Below, piece after piece: positions 36,701 to 45,517 of a stretch of DNA of 64,000 nucleotides. The stretch's first letter is position 1. Every line of letters begins with the position of its first letter. Below the pieces are notes generated by a model that was not told the DNA's origin, ran no database searches, and was given only the letters and a program-made list of their open reading frames with translations. The stretch lies in the NCBI RefSeq assembly GCF_900129355.1, contig NZ_FQVL01000004.1:62001-126000 (forward strand), written 5' to 3'. The translations under genes were made by a program, and so were the position numbers. The stretch is from Seinonella peptonophila (lineage in GTDB: Bacteria; Bacillota; Bacilli; Thermoactinomycetales; Thermoactinomycetaceae).

Positions 36701-37720
36701 TACTTGGTAGTTTGGTAATGGTTTGCCAATGGTGACAGGTTGATCAACAACGCATTCAGCGTATGTAGCAATCACTGTGGCTTCTGTAGGACCATAGGTA
36801 TTATACATTCGACGCTGTGGATTGGCCCAGCGTTTGACTATATAGTTGGGGCATTCTTCACCGCCAACAATGAGTAAGCGAAGCGTTGGAATGTCATCTT
36901 CCCACATCGTAAGCAAGGTCGGAACACAGGAAAGAACAGTAATTCCGGCTTGTGTTAATAATTGAGGGAGTTGGTTTCCCGCTTGTGAATAGGTTTCCGT
37001 TCTGATCACTAATGCAGCCCCATTAGCTAAGGCCATCCAAATTTCCTCAACCGATGCATCAAAGGCAATAGTAAAACCCTGGTAGACACGATCAGTCTCT
37101 GATACTTGGTAAATGGTTTGGGCGGCTCTGACCTGATGACAGACATTGCGATGTTCGATCATGACTCCTTTAGGACGTCCGGTTGATCCAGAGGTATAGA
37201 TCACATAACTGAGATCGTTGGATTCGAGTTCGGTTTCGGCTAGAGAAAGCCGCTCAGCCGATTGTTTGCTGATTTCGACTGCCTGCTGAAATACGTCTAC
37301 TTGTGTGCAGGTTAAGTGCATATCTTCGGTCAAGGACTGTCGGGTGATGATGAGTTGTATATCACAATCTTCCAAAATATATGATATCCGATCTGCTGGA
37401 TATTCAGGATCAAGCGGTACATATGCACCACCAGCTTTAAGGATTGCCAGGATGGCGATATATTGTTCGAAAGAGCGATCAAGTAGAATCGCCACACGGC
37501 TGCCTCTACGCACTCCTTGAAGACGGAGAAAACGAGCAAATTTATTGGATCGTTCATCCAATTCAGCGTAGGTCATGATATCCTGATCAAAAACCAGCGC
37601 TGCATGATCTGGAAATAGATCGGCTGCCGCCTCAAAGATTTGATGTAAACATTCTTCTTGCAGTAAGTGTGGCATACTTAGCCCATGGTTCCACTGGATG
37701 TCAATAGATGGTTGTGGCAA
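33740..37720 (-). CDS. Pls-type single-module NRPS membrane protein (poly-diamino-acid synthetase-like)
   Basis: 1326 residues from TTG 37720 after GGGGAAG. Residues 1-510 are an adenylation domain (YTSGSTGRPKG, NTYGPTEATV, YKTGDL, GRIDRQVKIRGYRVE, Lys500). Residues 525-595 are a carrier domain with phosphopantetheine Ser558 in LGGHSL. Six membrane helices follow in three pairs (about 632-688, 862-925, 1113-1170), each pair followed by a left-handed beta-helix, acyltransferase-like domain. This is the layout of epsilon-poly-L-lysine synthetase. Selectivity residues are Asp221, Ala222, Glu225, Ser264, Ile284, Gly286, Thr308, Val316, Ile317, Lys500, close to codes for lysine. No condensation or thioesterase domain. 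Product inferred. Confidence 0.88.
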   Translation of the reverse strand: MPQPSIDIQWNHGLSMPHLLQEECLHQIFEAAADLFPDHAALVFDQDIMTYAELDERSNKFARFLRLQGVRRGSRVAILLDRSFEQYIAILAILKAGGAYVPLDPEYPADRISYILEDCDIQLIITRQSLTEDMHLTCTQVDVFQQAVEISKQSAERLSLAETELESNDLSYVIYTSGSTGRPKGVMIEHRNVCHQVRAAQTIYQVSETDRVYQGFTIAFDASVEEIWMALANGAALVIRTETYSQAGNQLPQLLTQAGITVLSCVPTLLTMWEDDIPTLRLLIVGGEECPNYIVKRWANPQRRMYNTYGPTEATVIATYAECVVDQPVTIGKPLPNYQVYVLDEQLQELPIGQAGELHIGGPGLARGYVNRAELSESRFISSPYAERLYKTGDLVRFNSDGNVEFLGRIDRQVKIRGYRVELSEIEEVLLQTEEIQQAAVHVYEQSPGLQVLVAYLVPKADSTLNRTALLEQLRDRLPAYMMPTYLEVLEELPTLISGKVDFKSLPIPSKESAIGSENYIAPETELEVEIAAVWSDVLNRHQISVESDFFQELGGHSLFAALVVSKLRQPPLTLNLAISDFYQYPTIRKLAQFIESTGKQKQLLPDKKEQPKKKFTTVSSLTYWITGLAQAVSIYFRYLFVTLPLLLPYLYMMRVLGEWTWNNLLIGVGIATILYFPTSIILSIITKWTIIGRYRAGTYPLWGYYYYRWWLVNQFQSLVPISMISGTPLLNLYYRLMGAKIGRDVYIGTEEIQSFDLIHIGDKTSIGLSAQLLGYTIRDGNLILGTIDIGSEVYIGSNAVISPNVSIGERAQLGEQSMLSEQSYLPDNERWIGSPAQKSATVDLEIEQLTSEKIHTNSAFYRGLLLCGFLLAMIVLVTVPFISLIPGTMAIYLWFPYLGYWQFFLVPICAAFFTISLFLQIILLKKLLLRRVKEGQYPLQSFFYVRKWLIDKFLLFSLFLNNSLYATIYTAPLLRLLGAKIGKRAEISTVNHISPELLNIGSESFVADAACIGTPKVHMGRMSISETVIGHRTFIGNSAHINGGEVIGNHTLLGVLSTPPENKELTDRTSWLGTPAMFLPRRDINTNFSEKETYLPSKRLLWTRYAIEFCRVTFPGAFLIVMIWVWLITVTYTILHFSFIEAIFLVPLVNMSIAFITTLLIVLLKLLLIGRYRKMEKPLWSTYVWRSELITALYENVTVPILITHLLGTPFLRYALRLFGVKMGKKVYMESTYLSEFDLVTIEDYAMINANTTLQTHLFEDRVMKMSHLTIGKFCTVGNGSVVLYDTKMNDFSTLRNLSLLMKGESLPTHTDWEGSPARAIQHYE

Positions 37721-37879
37721 ATCAACTTCCCCTTTTCATCTGTATTCTGTGAAGAGTGACAGATGATGTTTTGTCATTCGATTCATAGGTGATGGGAAAT
37801 TTCTAAAAAGATATATAAGAATAGTGAGATTAGGAAAAAATTTATCTCGATTTTATATGAATAGATGATATTAAGTCAA

Positions 37880-38112
37880 TAAGTTTACAAAAAATGTCTA
37901 ACCTTGTTCAATACCCTATTGGAGGAAGATTCAAACCCATATTGGTTCTCAGTGTCGATCATTTTATATGCTCCCTGACACTCTCCGCAAGCAGTAATAA
38001 CGTATTTCTGGCAATAATAGAGCTGAAGTGGAGGTTGCATATTCATTCAGCAGCTTTCAATCAAGGTGGAACCGTGGGAAACAAACTCTTGTACCTTTGC
38101 GGGAGTTTTTAT
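37880..38112 (+). promoter_or_regulatory. Orphan T-box riboswitch leader
   Basis: The sequence TCAAGGTGGAACCGTGGG (38061-38078) matches the T-box consensus with two differences and is followed at once by a terminator hairpin AAACTC...GAGTTTTT (38083-38110). The preceding 170 bases have the length of a stem I region. UGGA would pair with a tRNA whose discriminator base is U, as in many Thr, Gly or Cys tRNAs. No synthetase or amino-acid gene follows: only short broken frames lie before the convergent phosphatase gene. Confidence 0.65.
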
Positions 38113-38186
38113 TATGGAAAAGAAATGATTCAAGTATATTGATCACCCAAGGGAACCACAGATATCTATGTTTTAAACATAGATGA

Positions 38187-38315
38187 GATGGCATTGGATT
38201 GAAGAGAAAATTCGACGTATCACTATCTAGAGATATGTACACTATTTTGGAACAAACCGAGTTATTTATTCAAAGTGTAGATGAAGCAACCGATATCGTT
38301 GAGACGAAAATGTAG
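38187..38315 (+). pseudogene. Possible remnant behind the orphan T-box
   Basis: A 42-codon open stretch (DGIGLKRKFDVSLSRDMYTI, then LEQTELFIQSVDEATDIVET) ending in TAG. It could be what remains of the regulated gene. No family recognised. Confidence 0.25.
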
Positions 38316-38327
38316 AAGATATTGATG

Positions 38328-38759
38328 CTAATCAATGAGAAAACGGGTAACGAAACGACGTTGCCAAGGTGTTTCAACTGCACGTGGAGAGTAATGCAGA
38401 CGAACATAGTCAACTGCCAGATGTTGAGGTACTCCATCTAGTACAGCAAGACAAGCGAGTGCAGTACCAGTGCGTCCTTTGCCACCAGTGCAGGCAATTT
38501 CTACTCGTTCAACTTCAGCCCGTACCCATGCCTCATGTAGTGCATCAGCTGCTTTGACGCGGTCTGTCGGTAGCCAGAAGTCGGGCCATCGTATCCAACG
38601 ATTTTCCCAAGCCACGCTTGGAGGTTGATGTCCCAACAGATATAATGCGAAGGTAGGCTGCAGTCCTGAAGGTAGCGGACGTCTTAATGATCGCCCTCGA
38701 ACAAGTCGGCCTGAGGGCAATTGCAAAACACCATCCAATGTAGTATCCCATGAGTCCAT
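38328..38759 (-). CDS. Protein-tyrosine/dual-specificity phosphatase-like protein
   Basis: 143 residues. The phosphatase loop CTGGKGRTG has the CX5R signature, with a candidate general acid Asp in WIRWPDFWLP. The chain is short, so it is a minimal PTP domain of the type found with cyclin-phosphatase-like families. GC content is somewhat higher than that of its neighbours. Target unknown; the gene stands alone. Confidence 0.8.
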   Translation of the reverse strand: MDSWDTTLDGVLQLPSGRLVRGRSLRRPLPSGLQPTFALYLLGHQPPSVAWENRWIRWPDFWLPTDRVKAADALHEAWVRAEVERVEIACTGGKGRTGTALACLAVLDGVPQHLAVDYVRLHYSPRAVETPWQRRFVTRFLID

Positions 38760-39151
38760 ATTACCAATCTCCTGTCAAATCAAAATATTCCATAACTTCC
38801 GTTTAGAAAGCTTAATATCTTTATCACAAATAGGCTTTCGTCAAGTAGTAAAAGACCTGGATTCTTCATATCCCGTTCGATAAGGTAAATACCAAGTCAA
38901 ATTAATAGACTATAGAAGGAAAACAAAATTATTTTTATCATACACCCCTAGTTTCTATTGAGATTATAAGAATACTATAGCAATGAAGATCACAATCGTA
39001 AATATCAATAGGGAGTTATAAAAATCAGTGTAGAAAATTCTGCATCATATTACAAATCGGCACTGTTTGGCAGTGAAATGTATGGGCTTGGCAGTGAAAA
39101 GTAAGCCAAAATATAGCTAGCAAGCGGCAAATTTAATAAGGAGGAATTTAA
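38760..39151. other. AT-rich gap of about 390 bp
   Basis: Divergent promoter region of the phosphatase and the small membrane protein. A short direct repeat TTGGCAGTGAAA occurs twice (about 39068-39102) in front of the membrane protein gene and may be a regulatory site. No gene was seen. Confidence 0.35.
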
Positions 39152-39550
39152 TTGGTGGCACAAAATAAAAAGCAAATATTGGTCAATCCCGTTTTACGTT
39201 GGGTATTCCTCTTTGATGCAATTGGGACAGGAATATTTGCATTATTACTAATGTTACTCGCAAAATTAACTGGAGAGCTAATAGGAGTAGAGAGTACCAT
39301 AACGATTCAAATAGTTGGTATTGGATCAATCTTCCCTGCTTCTTTTAGCTTTTGGGCAGCAAGGAAAGAGAAGTTACCTGCAATTTTGGTTCTGCTATTT
39401 GCGACCATGTGTTTAATTTGGGTTATAGGAAGTATTATTTTGATGTATCTCGTACCTTTCACTGTGATTGGTATGATTGGCATAGCGACTGTTGCTTTCT
39501 TGGTAGCATTAGGAGGAAGTTTTCTGTATTACTTTTATTACACAAGGTAA
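39152..39550 (+). CDS. Small four-helix membrane protein, unknown
   Basis: 132 residues starting at TTG 39152, seven bases after AAGGAGG. Four hydrophobic helices, a conserved-looking SFWAARKEKLP loop between helices two and three. Resembles small DUF-type integral membrane proteins; no function can be given. A terminator follows. Confidence 0.7.
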   Translation: MVAQNKKQILVNPVLRWVFLFDAIGTGIFALLLMLLAKLTGELIGVESTITIQIVGIGSIFPASFSFWAARKEKLPAILVLLFATMCLIWVIGSIILMYLVPFTVIGMIGIATVAFLVALGGSFLYYFYYTR

Positions 39551-39672
39551 CAACTCCTTATGAAACGAAAAGAAATAACTTTTCATGCAACTTTTTTGGG
39601 GATCTCTTTTCACTGAGATTGATGCAGCTATAAGCAAAACTCTGCCTTACTCAAGTAGAAAAGAAATATAAA

Positions 39673-39722
39673 GTTGCAACTATAGGTTGGAAGATTCCCA
39701 CTTATAGTTGCTCTTTTATAAA
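39673..39722 (+). terminator. Terminator behind the small membrane protein gene
   Basis: Arms AGTTGCAACTATA... and TATAGTTGC with T-rich tail TCTTTTATAAATA. It sits 120 bp behind the gene. Confidence 0.55.
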
Positions 39723-39846
39723 TAAAAATGATGTTACCGATTATATTGTCTTATCATTATGATAAGAAGATTGAATATGTTTAGACCTAGTTTTTTATAT
39801 GAGATTTGAATTACATCTCTTACCAAGCCCTTTTCTTTTAGCCAAT

Positions 39847-42120
39847 TCAATAAGTAAAACGCTTAATTATAAACATGCTTTCATCAAATAAACCACTTGT
39901 CATTAAATAGTTCGGTCTCTTTGTACGAATGGGTAAGTAAGGAAAACGTTCTGCAGCAAATGTAATCTGGATCGGTTGGTTTCCGATGATCTCGATTTCC
40001 AAGTTGAGTCCGTTCTTTGGAATCCCGTTCTGTTTGTAATAGAATGTTTTCATATTGCTTGGGACTTGAGATGATTCATTTTCCACTTTCACAGATTGGA
40101 TCCGCTGATTAGGTATCATCAGATACAAGTTTTGTATGTTTTGGTCTCCTGATATCCGAAAATGGATCTTTCTCTTTTCTTGTATGCTTTTCTTTTGCGT
40201 TACAGCCACTTTTGGAAAATGAACCTTTTCAAGCGGAGCATTCCCTGTCCATGCCTCTTTATCATAGTTGAAAGGGAGAATATCTTTGAGTGATGTCGTA
40301 GAATCTGACTCTACGAATTGCTTTGACCAGTTATCAGGTGGACGGGTACTAACCCATTTCGCCTGTTGTTTGTCCTGATCCATCACATATAAGAGGTGGC
40401 TATCGATTGGCTTATCTGGACTTGGGCTTGTATAAAACCAGCAAATTCCCAGCAAAATGACTGCAATCCCCACCAATAGAGGAGTAGTTAACCGACCTAA
40501 TTGGGCAATGATTTTGATTTGCATAAATAATAAAGCGAGAATCCATACGACTACAATCATCAAATAAGGTGTTAAAGCGACTGGGAAAAAGGTAAATAAC
40601 AATGAGATGATTGGTGTAAACAACATGACTGGTAAGCAAGATAACGTTACTAATAGAACCAAAGATGGACTTTCTGATTGCTCAACACGATTTCTCAAAA
40701 GTTGCCAACCGATGATCAATAAGTGAACAAGTAGAGGTCCAGCAAATAAATAGCTTGCACCTGGTAGAAATTGTGAGCTTAAGCCAAGGAAAATCACTCC
40801 AAACAGCATTGCTGTAAATGTCATCTCTAATTGATTAATCGAGCGAAATCGATTCCAGATGAACATGCAGATGCCGATGGTAAGTGCTAGAAAACTGAAT
40901 TGATACAGATTACTATCATAAACAGCTCCCGTAAATAGCGTCATTGGCTTTGCCCATAATGCACTCACCCCCATCCAGACCAAAACACAAAGAAGGGCAG
41001 CTGTCAACATCGAGATCACAATGGCTAACAGACTCACACCAATTCCTTTGATCGATATCCATTTTTTTTTAACAGCAAGTACCATCGAACCTATAAACAA
41101 TAGAAGAATGAGACCCGTAATTGGGTAGACCCAATAATAAGAGTAGTGAATCACCAACCCAAAGAGGTTAAAATAAACGTAATCTTCTTTTTTAAGGTGA
41201 TCTATATCGATTTCCCCAAAATGAGTTGCCATGTTCAAAGCATTTTCTCCATGTTGCTGGAGTGAACGGAGATCGAGATGTTCAATATCGTCTTGTGGTG
41301 TATGATATCCAGTCCAACCATCACCAAAGGCAAAATTAAGACCTGGTATTCCCAATTCATTGGAAACCGTCATATCGGAATCGTTCGGCATGATTTGAAA
41401 TAGATTCCCTAAAAAAGAAGTTGTCACCGGATCAGAAGTCGCTTTGGCAAATTCTTGAATCATTCCACCGTTTTGTTTGCTTGTTTGAAACATGATCGAT
41501 GGACCCTTTGTTCCACGTGCTTCAAAATTGATGAATAGACCAATATTTTGTGTTCGATTGGATCTTTTCCAAAACTCTCGAGCTCCCATCAATCCCTGTT
41601 CTTCACCATCGGTGAAAACAAAGTAGATATCATTTTTCAATGGAGTACTCGCTTTTAAAGCACGGATCGTTTCCAATAAAGCAGCTACACCTGCGCCATC
41701 ATCACCTGCACCCGGACCATGTTGGACTGAATCATAATGAGCTGCTATCACAATTGCTTTTCCATCTTGGGTTCCTTCCAGTTTGCTGACTACATTATAG
41801 ATATCTCCACCAATCAACATTTTCGGAAATAGACTTGAATAATTAGAGTGCTCCACTTTGGGATTAAGTCCCATCAAGTTTAACTGCTCCACAAGATACT
41901 CTCTTACTTTCTCATTCTGAATCGTTCCTGTTGGGTGTGGTTCTTTCGCGATCTTTTGAAGATGTATTAACGCACGCTCAGCTGAAAAATCGGTGTCCGG
42001 GGCTGTCTTACTCACTGGTTTTGGTGGTATATGCTCGGATAAACTTAACACTGCAAACACAAAGATCATAATTAATACACACACGGCTCTTGTTTTCTTA
42101 ATTTTCAGTACTTTAAACAT
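39847..42120 (-). CDS. M28-family zinc aminopeptidase with C-terminal membrane domain (Fxna/ERMP1-like)
   Basis: 757 residues. One N-terminal membrane helix, then an extracytoplasmic M28 domain with the co-catalytic zinc ligands in AAHYDS, GAGDDGAG, FTDGEEQGLMG, FEARG and GYHTPQDD. The second half contains about eight membrane helices and a soluble beta-rich C-terminal domain of about 160 residues. It resembles endoplasmic-reticulum Fxna-type peptidases in layout. Probably cleaves peptides outside the cell. It ends a run of minus-strand genes that includes DedA and the Bce-like module. Confidence 0.9.
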   Translation of the reverse strand: MFKVLKIKKTRAVCVLIMIFVFAVLSLSEHIPPKPVSKTAPDTDFSAERALIHLQKIAKEPHPTGTIQNEKVREYLVEQLNLMGLNPKVEHSNYSSLFPKMLIGGDIYNVVSKLEGTQDGKAIVIAAHYDSVQHGPGAGDDGAGVAALLETIRALKASTPLKNDIYFVFTDGEEQGLMGAREFWKRSNRTQNIGLFINFEARGTKGPSIMFQTSKQNGGMIQEFAKATSDPVTTSFLGNLFQIMPNDSDMTVSNELGIPGLNFAFGDGWTGYHTPQDDIEHLDLRSLQQHGENALNMATHFGEIDIDHLKKEDYVYFNLFGLVIHYSYYWVYPITGLILLLFIGSMVLAVKKKWISIKGIGVSLLAIVISMLTAALLCVLVWMGVSALWAKPMTLFTGAVYDSNLYQFSFLALTIGICMFIWNRFRSINQLEMTFTAMLFGVIFLGLSSQFLPGASYLFAGPLLVHLLIIGWQLLRNRVEQSESPSLVLLVTLSCLPVMLFTPIISLLFTFFPVALTPYLMIVVVWILALLFMQIKIIAQLGRLTTPLLVGIAVILLGICWFYTSPSPDKPIDSHLLYVMDQDKQQAKWVSTRPPDNWSKQFVESDSTTSLKDILPFNYDKEAWTGNAPLEKVHFPKVAVTQKKSIQEKRKIHFRISGDQNIQNLYLMIPNQRIQSVKVENESSQVPSNMKTFYYKQNGIPKNGLNLEIEIIGNQPIQITFAAERFPYLPIRTKRPNYLMTSGLFDESMFIIKRFTY

Positions 42121-42153
42121 ATGTACCCTCCTCTGCTGTTGTAAACTTTACGG

Positions 42154-42774
42154 TTATCTACTTTTTGCTGGATAGAGACGGGTTCTTATAAACCAAACGA
42201 CAGCGATAATCCCTACTATTCCAATAATAACCAGAACAACATCCTGATAGATACTCATATACTCCAACACTTTCGTCCATGATGCACCTAACGCCGCTCC
42301 CACGTTAACCAAAATTGAATTCCAGATCAGTGATCCGACTGTAGTTAAGAGTAAAAAAGTGACCAAGTTCATTTTCGCCATTCCCGCAGGTATTGAAATT
42401 AAACTACGTAGAATAGGTACCATCCGGCAAAAGAAGACAGTCCATATCCCATATCGATGAAACCAACGATTTGCTTTATGAATATCTTCTTTTTTCGTTT
42501 TCAGAATGGATCCAAAGCGTTCGACGATCCACTCGAGTCGTTCTACATGTAACAATTTCCCCAAGTAATAGAGAATCAACGCCCCAGCCACTGCTCCTAA
42601 TGTAGATGCAATGATCACACCGGTAATTGTGAGGTCTGACTTTATCGTCATAAAACCACCAAAGGCAAGCACGATTTCTGAAGGGATCGGCGGGAAGATA
42701 TTTTCTAACAAGATCATTAGAAATATCCCCAAATACCCAAATTCCTCCATAAGCTCAATAATCCAATTCTCCAT
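42154..42774 (-). CDS. DedA-family membrane protein
   Basis: 206 residues with the DedA/SNARE-associated signature GRFIPxxR-like FFCRMVPILRSLISIPAGMAKM and an E-NIFPPIPSE motif near the N-terminus. The family flips lipid carriers such as undecaprenyl phosphate or phospholipids across the membrane. It starts inside the last 20 bases of the BceB-like gene, so it is translationally coupled to a bacitracin-type detoxification module; since bacitracin binds undecaprenyl pyrophosphate, a shared role in carrier recycling is attractive. Confidence 0.92.
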   Translation of the reverse strand: MENWIIELMEEFGYLGIFLMILLENIFPPIPSEIVLAFGGFMTIKSDLTITGVIIASTLGAVAGALILYYLGKLLHVERLEWIVERFGSILKTKKEDIHKANRWFHRYGIWTVFFCRMVPILRSLISIPAGMAKMNLVTFLLLTTVGSLIWNSILVNVGAALGASWTKVLEYMSIYQDVVLVIIGIVGIIAVVWFIRTRLYPAKSR

Positions 42775-44671
42775 GAATCTCTCTCCTCGATTGTTTGTTC
42801 TGTTTCTTCAAATTCCATAAATAGCGATAGCGAATCAAGAGGAAGAACACAATGTGAGCGATCCAAAAACTGATGATCACAATCGCCATCTCCACTGCAA
42901 TCGACAAGGCAAAGTAATTTTGCAAAGCCACAAAAGCAACGAGGCTATGAAGAGTCGCAACTCCGATCGGTAGCAAAAATAGAACTCCGAGTTGCCAAGT
43001 GATGGCTTGATTACGATCTCGCTCTGTGTAACCGATTGTCGAAACAATCGTAAAGCGTTTTGATTCTGCTACGAGATCAGCATACAGGCGAAAGTACAAG
43101 ATGCTTCCGGCAGCAATAAAAAATACAATCGTTGTTAACAAGGTGATGAAAAAAATCATGCGATATAAACGAATTTGATTTTGTAGCAAGGTACCACTTA
43201 CAACCATCGCGTAATTTTTATGATCTGAAGGCATAACTCTTCCTTCTTTAGCCAATGAATTGCCGATGCCAATTGTTTTTATATACTTTTCACTATAAAA
43301 ACCTGTAAACACCTCTGTATGAGTGGCTGGCAGCTGTTTGAACAGTTCATCACTGACGATCAAACCTTGACTTTGCAACAATCTCCAAGGAATCACAACA
43401 TGTTGTCCAGTTTTTGATTGATTGAGTTCGACATTCGACTTTTTGATTTTGTATGTTTCTTGTTTGGGATATTGATCTAATTGAGAAGTTAACAAACCCA
43501 TTGCCTCGTATATACCTAAAGGTTCTTCTCGAAAACGAAAACCCGACTTACTAGAAAGAGTTTTATATTCTGAAAAAGCAATGATCGGAATCTCTTTTGA
43601 TGCAACTTCAATATATTTGATCACTGTTGAAGCGGTTGTATAATGAATTCCTTTCATTGATAACTCATTTTTTATTAGCCCAAGGTTCTTTTGGTGATTT
43701 GCTTGTTTATTTTTAGCTACATAGCCAACAGCGATAGGATAATCCAGCTGAAATTGTTTGTTTAGGACATTCGTAGAAGCAAATATACCAAGTGTACAAA
43801 AACCGACTGTGAATACCATCGTCGCTAAAAACAGATGACGTGCGTTTTCTCTTAAACGGATGACAAGACTCGAAATTACAATGACATTGATTTTTCTCCA
43901 AAAGATTCCCTTTGCTTTTTTAATGAATTTCATCAACCAAATGATTCCTTGTGTAAAAAAGAAATAAGAACCTAAAATCATCATAATCACTACAGGAAAA
44001 AAACGAATGAACACGGTAAATTTAGTCGTTGTAAGAGTTAAATAGTAACTGCTACAGAGGAGTGTCACTGAGAATAGTGACAAAAAAATCGAAATCCGGG
44101 AAGTTTCATCTCTCTTTCTCTGTTCAAGCAGAGCCATTTGACCTCGATGAGCAAAAAAAGGAGTCGTCCATGACAATAGCAAAAACAGAAGGATAAAGAG
44201 GATAATCGTAATCCCTATCGCTTGCCATGGGAAATAAAAAGATAGTGGAGGTATATGCATAATCGCTGCCCCAGCCATAAGGAACAGTTTCCCCGTCACA
44301 AGTCCACAGCTGATTCCAACTACAATCGCACTTGAACCAATCAATGTATTTTCAACCAAAACCATCTGGCGAAACTGCTTACTCGTCATCCCATGCATAA
44401 ACAAGATGCTAATTTCTTTCCTTCTTGCTTGTAATAAAGCCCCAATTGAATAGGCTACATAGAAGAATGCAAACAAATAATGAATCAGGTTAGCCGCTAT
44501 CATTCCCTGGATTGTATTCTCGATTACAACTCCTCGATCCATTTGAGGATGGAAAACAAAGAGTGTGTATATAAAGAAAATCATCACAGAAATCATACTG
44601 CTGAGAAAATAGGCCACGTAGATGCGCAGATTACGAATCATGTTTCGGTAGATAAACTGAAAGAAAGTCAC
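42755..44671 (-). CDS. BceB-like ABC transporter permease
   Basis: 638 residues from GTG 44671 after GGAGG. Ten predicted membrane helices with a large extracytoplasmic domain of about 200 residues between helices seven and eight, the BceB layout (FtsX/MacB-type folds). Such permeases free the target of bacitracin or other peptide antibiotics and signal flux to the kinase. It overlaps the ATPase gene by 41 bases and DedA by 20 bases, so all three form one operon behind the two-component genes. Confidence 0.92.
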   Translation of the reverse strand: MTFFQFIYRNMIRNLRIYVAYFLSSMISVMIFFIYTLFVFHPQMDRGVVIENTIQGMIAANLIHYLFAFFYVAYSIGALLQARRKEISILFMHGMTSKQFRQMVLVENTLIGSSAIVVGISCGLVTGKLFLMAGAAIMHIPPLSFYFPWQAIGITIILFILLFLLLSWTTPFFAHRGQMALLEQRKRDETSRISIFLSLFSVTLLCSSYYLTLTTTKFTVFIRFFPVVIMMILGSYFFFTQGIIWLMKFIKKAKGIFWRKINVIVISSLVIRLRENARHLFLATMVFTVGFCTLGIFASTNVLNKQFQLDYPIAVGYVAKNKQANHQKNLGLIKNELSMKGIHYTTASTVIKYIEVASKEIPIIAFSEYKTLSSKSGFRFREEPLGIYEAMGLLTSQLDQYPKQETYKIKKSNVELNQSKTGQHVVIPWRLLQSQGLIVSDELFKQLPATHTEVFTGFYSEKYIKTIGIGNSLAKEGRVMPSDHKNYAMVVSGTLLQNQIRLYRMIFFITLLTTIVFFIAAGSILYFRLYADLVAESKRFTIVSTIGYTERDRNQAITWQLGVLFLLPIGVATLHSLVAFVALQNYFALSIAVEMAIVIISFWIAHIVFFLLIRYRYLWNLKKQNKQSRREIHGELDY

Positions 44672-45416
44672 GTCTGTCTCCTCCAAGTAATGCAAGCATA
44701 TCTAATAGTTTGCGAAAAAAAGCTTCTCGATCTTCCCCTTGATAGAGCTCGTTATATAATTGACCATCTTTCATAAAGAGAACTCGATCACAATAACTCG
44801 CGACCAAGGGATCATGTGACACCATTAAAATGGAGGTTGCTCTCTCTCTGTTTAAATCTAAAAGCACTTCTAGCACATCTTTTGTGGACTTTGAATCTAA
44901 ATTACCTGTAGGTTCATCAGCTAATAACAGCGTGGGTGAATGAATAATAGCACGTGCAATCGCAGTACGTTGCTTCTGACCGCCGGAGAGATCATCGATT
45001 TGTTTTTGTAATAACGTCTGGATGTCTAACCGAGTAGCAATGTTATGAAGCTGTCTTTTCATTTCATCGATTGGCTTACCATCAAGAATCAAAGGAAGTA
45101 GAATGTTTTCTTCAACCGTTAATGTATCTAATAATGCAAAATGCTGAAAAACAAATCCTAAATGCTGTCGACGGAACTGTTCTATATCCTTTTGGCTGAT
45201 CAGACTTACATTCTCACCATTTAACCACACTTCCCCCGATGTTGGTTGATTCATTGTACTCACCATGTTTAACAAAGTGGTTTTGCCACTTCCAGAGGGA
45301 CCCATGATTCCAACAAATTCGCCTTGATCCATGGCAAAACTGACGCGATCTAACGCTCTATATGTCTGCTTTCCTTCATATACTTTTGTTAGTTGTTGTA
45401 CTGTTAGGATCGCCAT
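44631..45416 (-). CDS. BceA-like ABC transporter ATPase
   Basis: 261 residues from ATG 45416 (nine bases after AGAAGGG). Walker A GPSGSGKTT, Q-loop QHFALL, signature LSGGQKQR, Walker B LLLADEPTGNLD and switch His in MVSHDP. Pairs with the BceB-like permease. The C-terminus extends into the permease gene. Preceded by a 92-bp gap with direct repeats of CTTACACCA and a TTGATT promoter-like box, probably the site for the response regulator. Confidence 0.95.
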   Translation of the reverse strand: MAILTVQQLTKVYEGKQTYRALDRVSFAMDQGEFVGIMGPSGSGKTTLLNMVSTMNQPTSGEVWLNGENVSLISQKDIEQFRRQHLGFVFQHFALLDTLTVEENILLPLILDGKPIDEMKRQLHNIATRLDIQTLLQKQIDDLSGGQKQRTAIARAIIHSPTLLLADEPTGNLDSKSTKDVLEVLLDLNRERATSILMVSHDPLVASYCDRVLFMKDGQLYNELYQGEDREAFFRKLLDMLALLGGDRRDFLSVYLPKHDS

Positions 45417-45425
45417 CTGTTTCAT

Positions 45426-45517
45426 CCCTTCTGTGGTGTAAGTTCATCATAAAGTAAAACGAATCAACCCTACCAATTGTTAACATTACATAACCTTACC
45501 ATGGTGTAAGGTTCACT
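45426..45517 (-). promoter_or_regulatory. Probable regulator-controlled promoter of the Bce-like operon
   Basis: Minus strand contains GAACCTTACACCATGG and GAACTTACACCACAG, direct repeats, plus an inverted repeat AACCTTAC-N4-GTGTAAGG. It lies between kinase and ATPase genes, the place where BceR binds in related systems. The repeat sequence is not the known BceR consensus. Confidence 0.5.
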
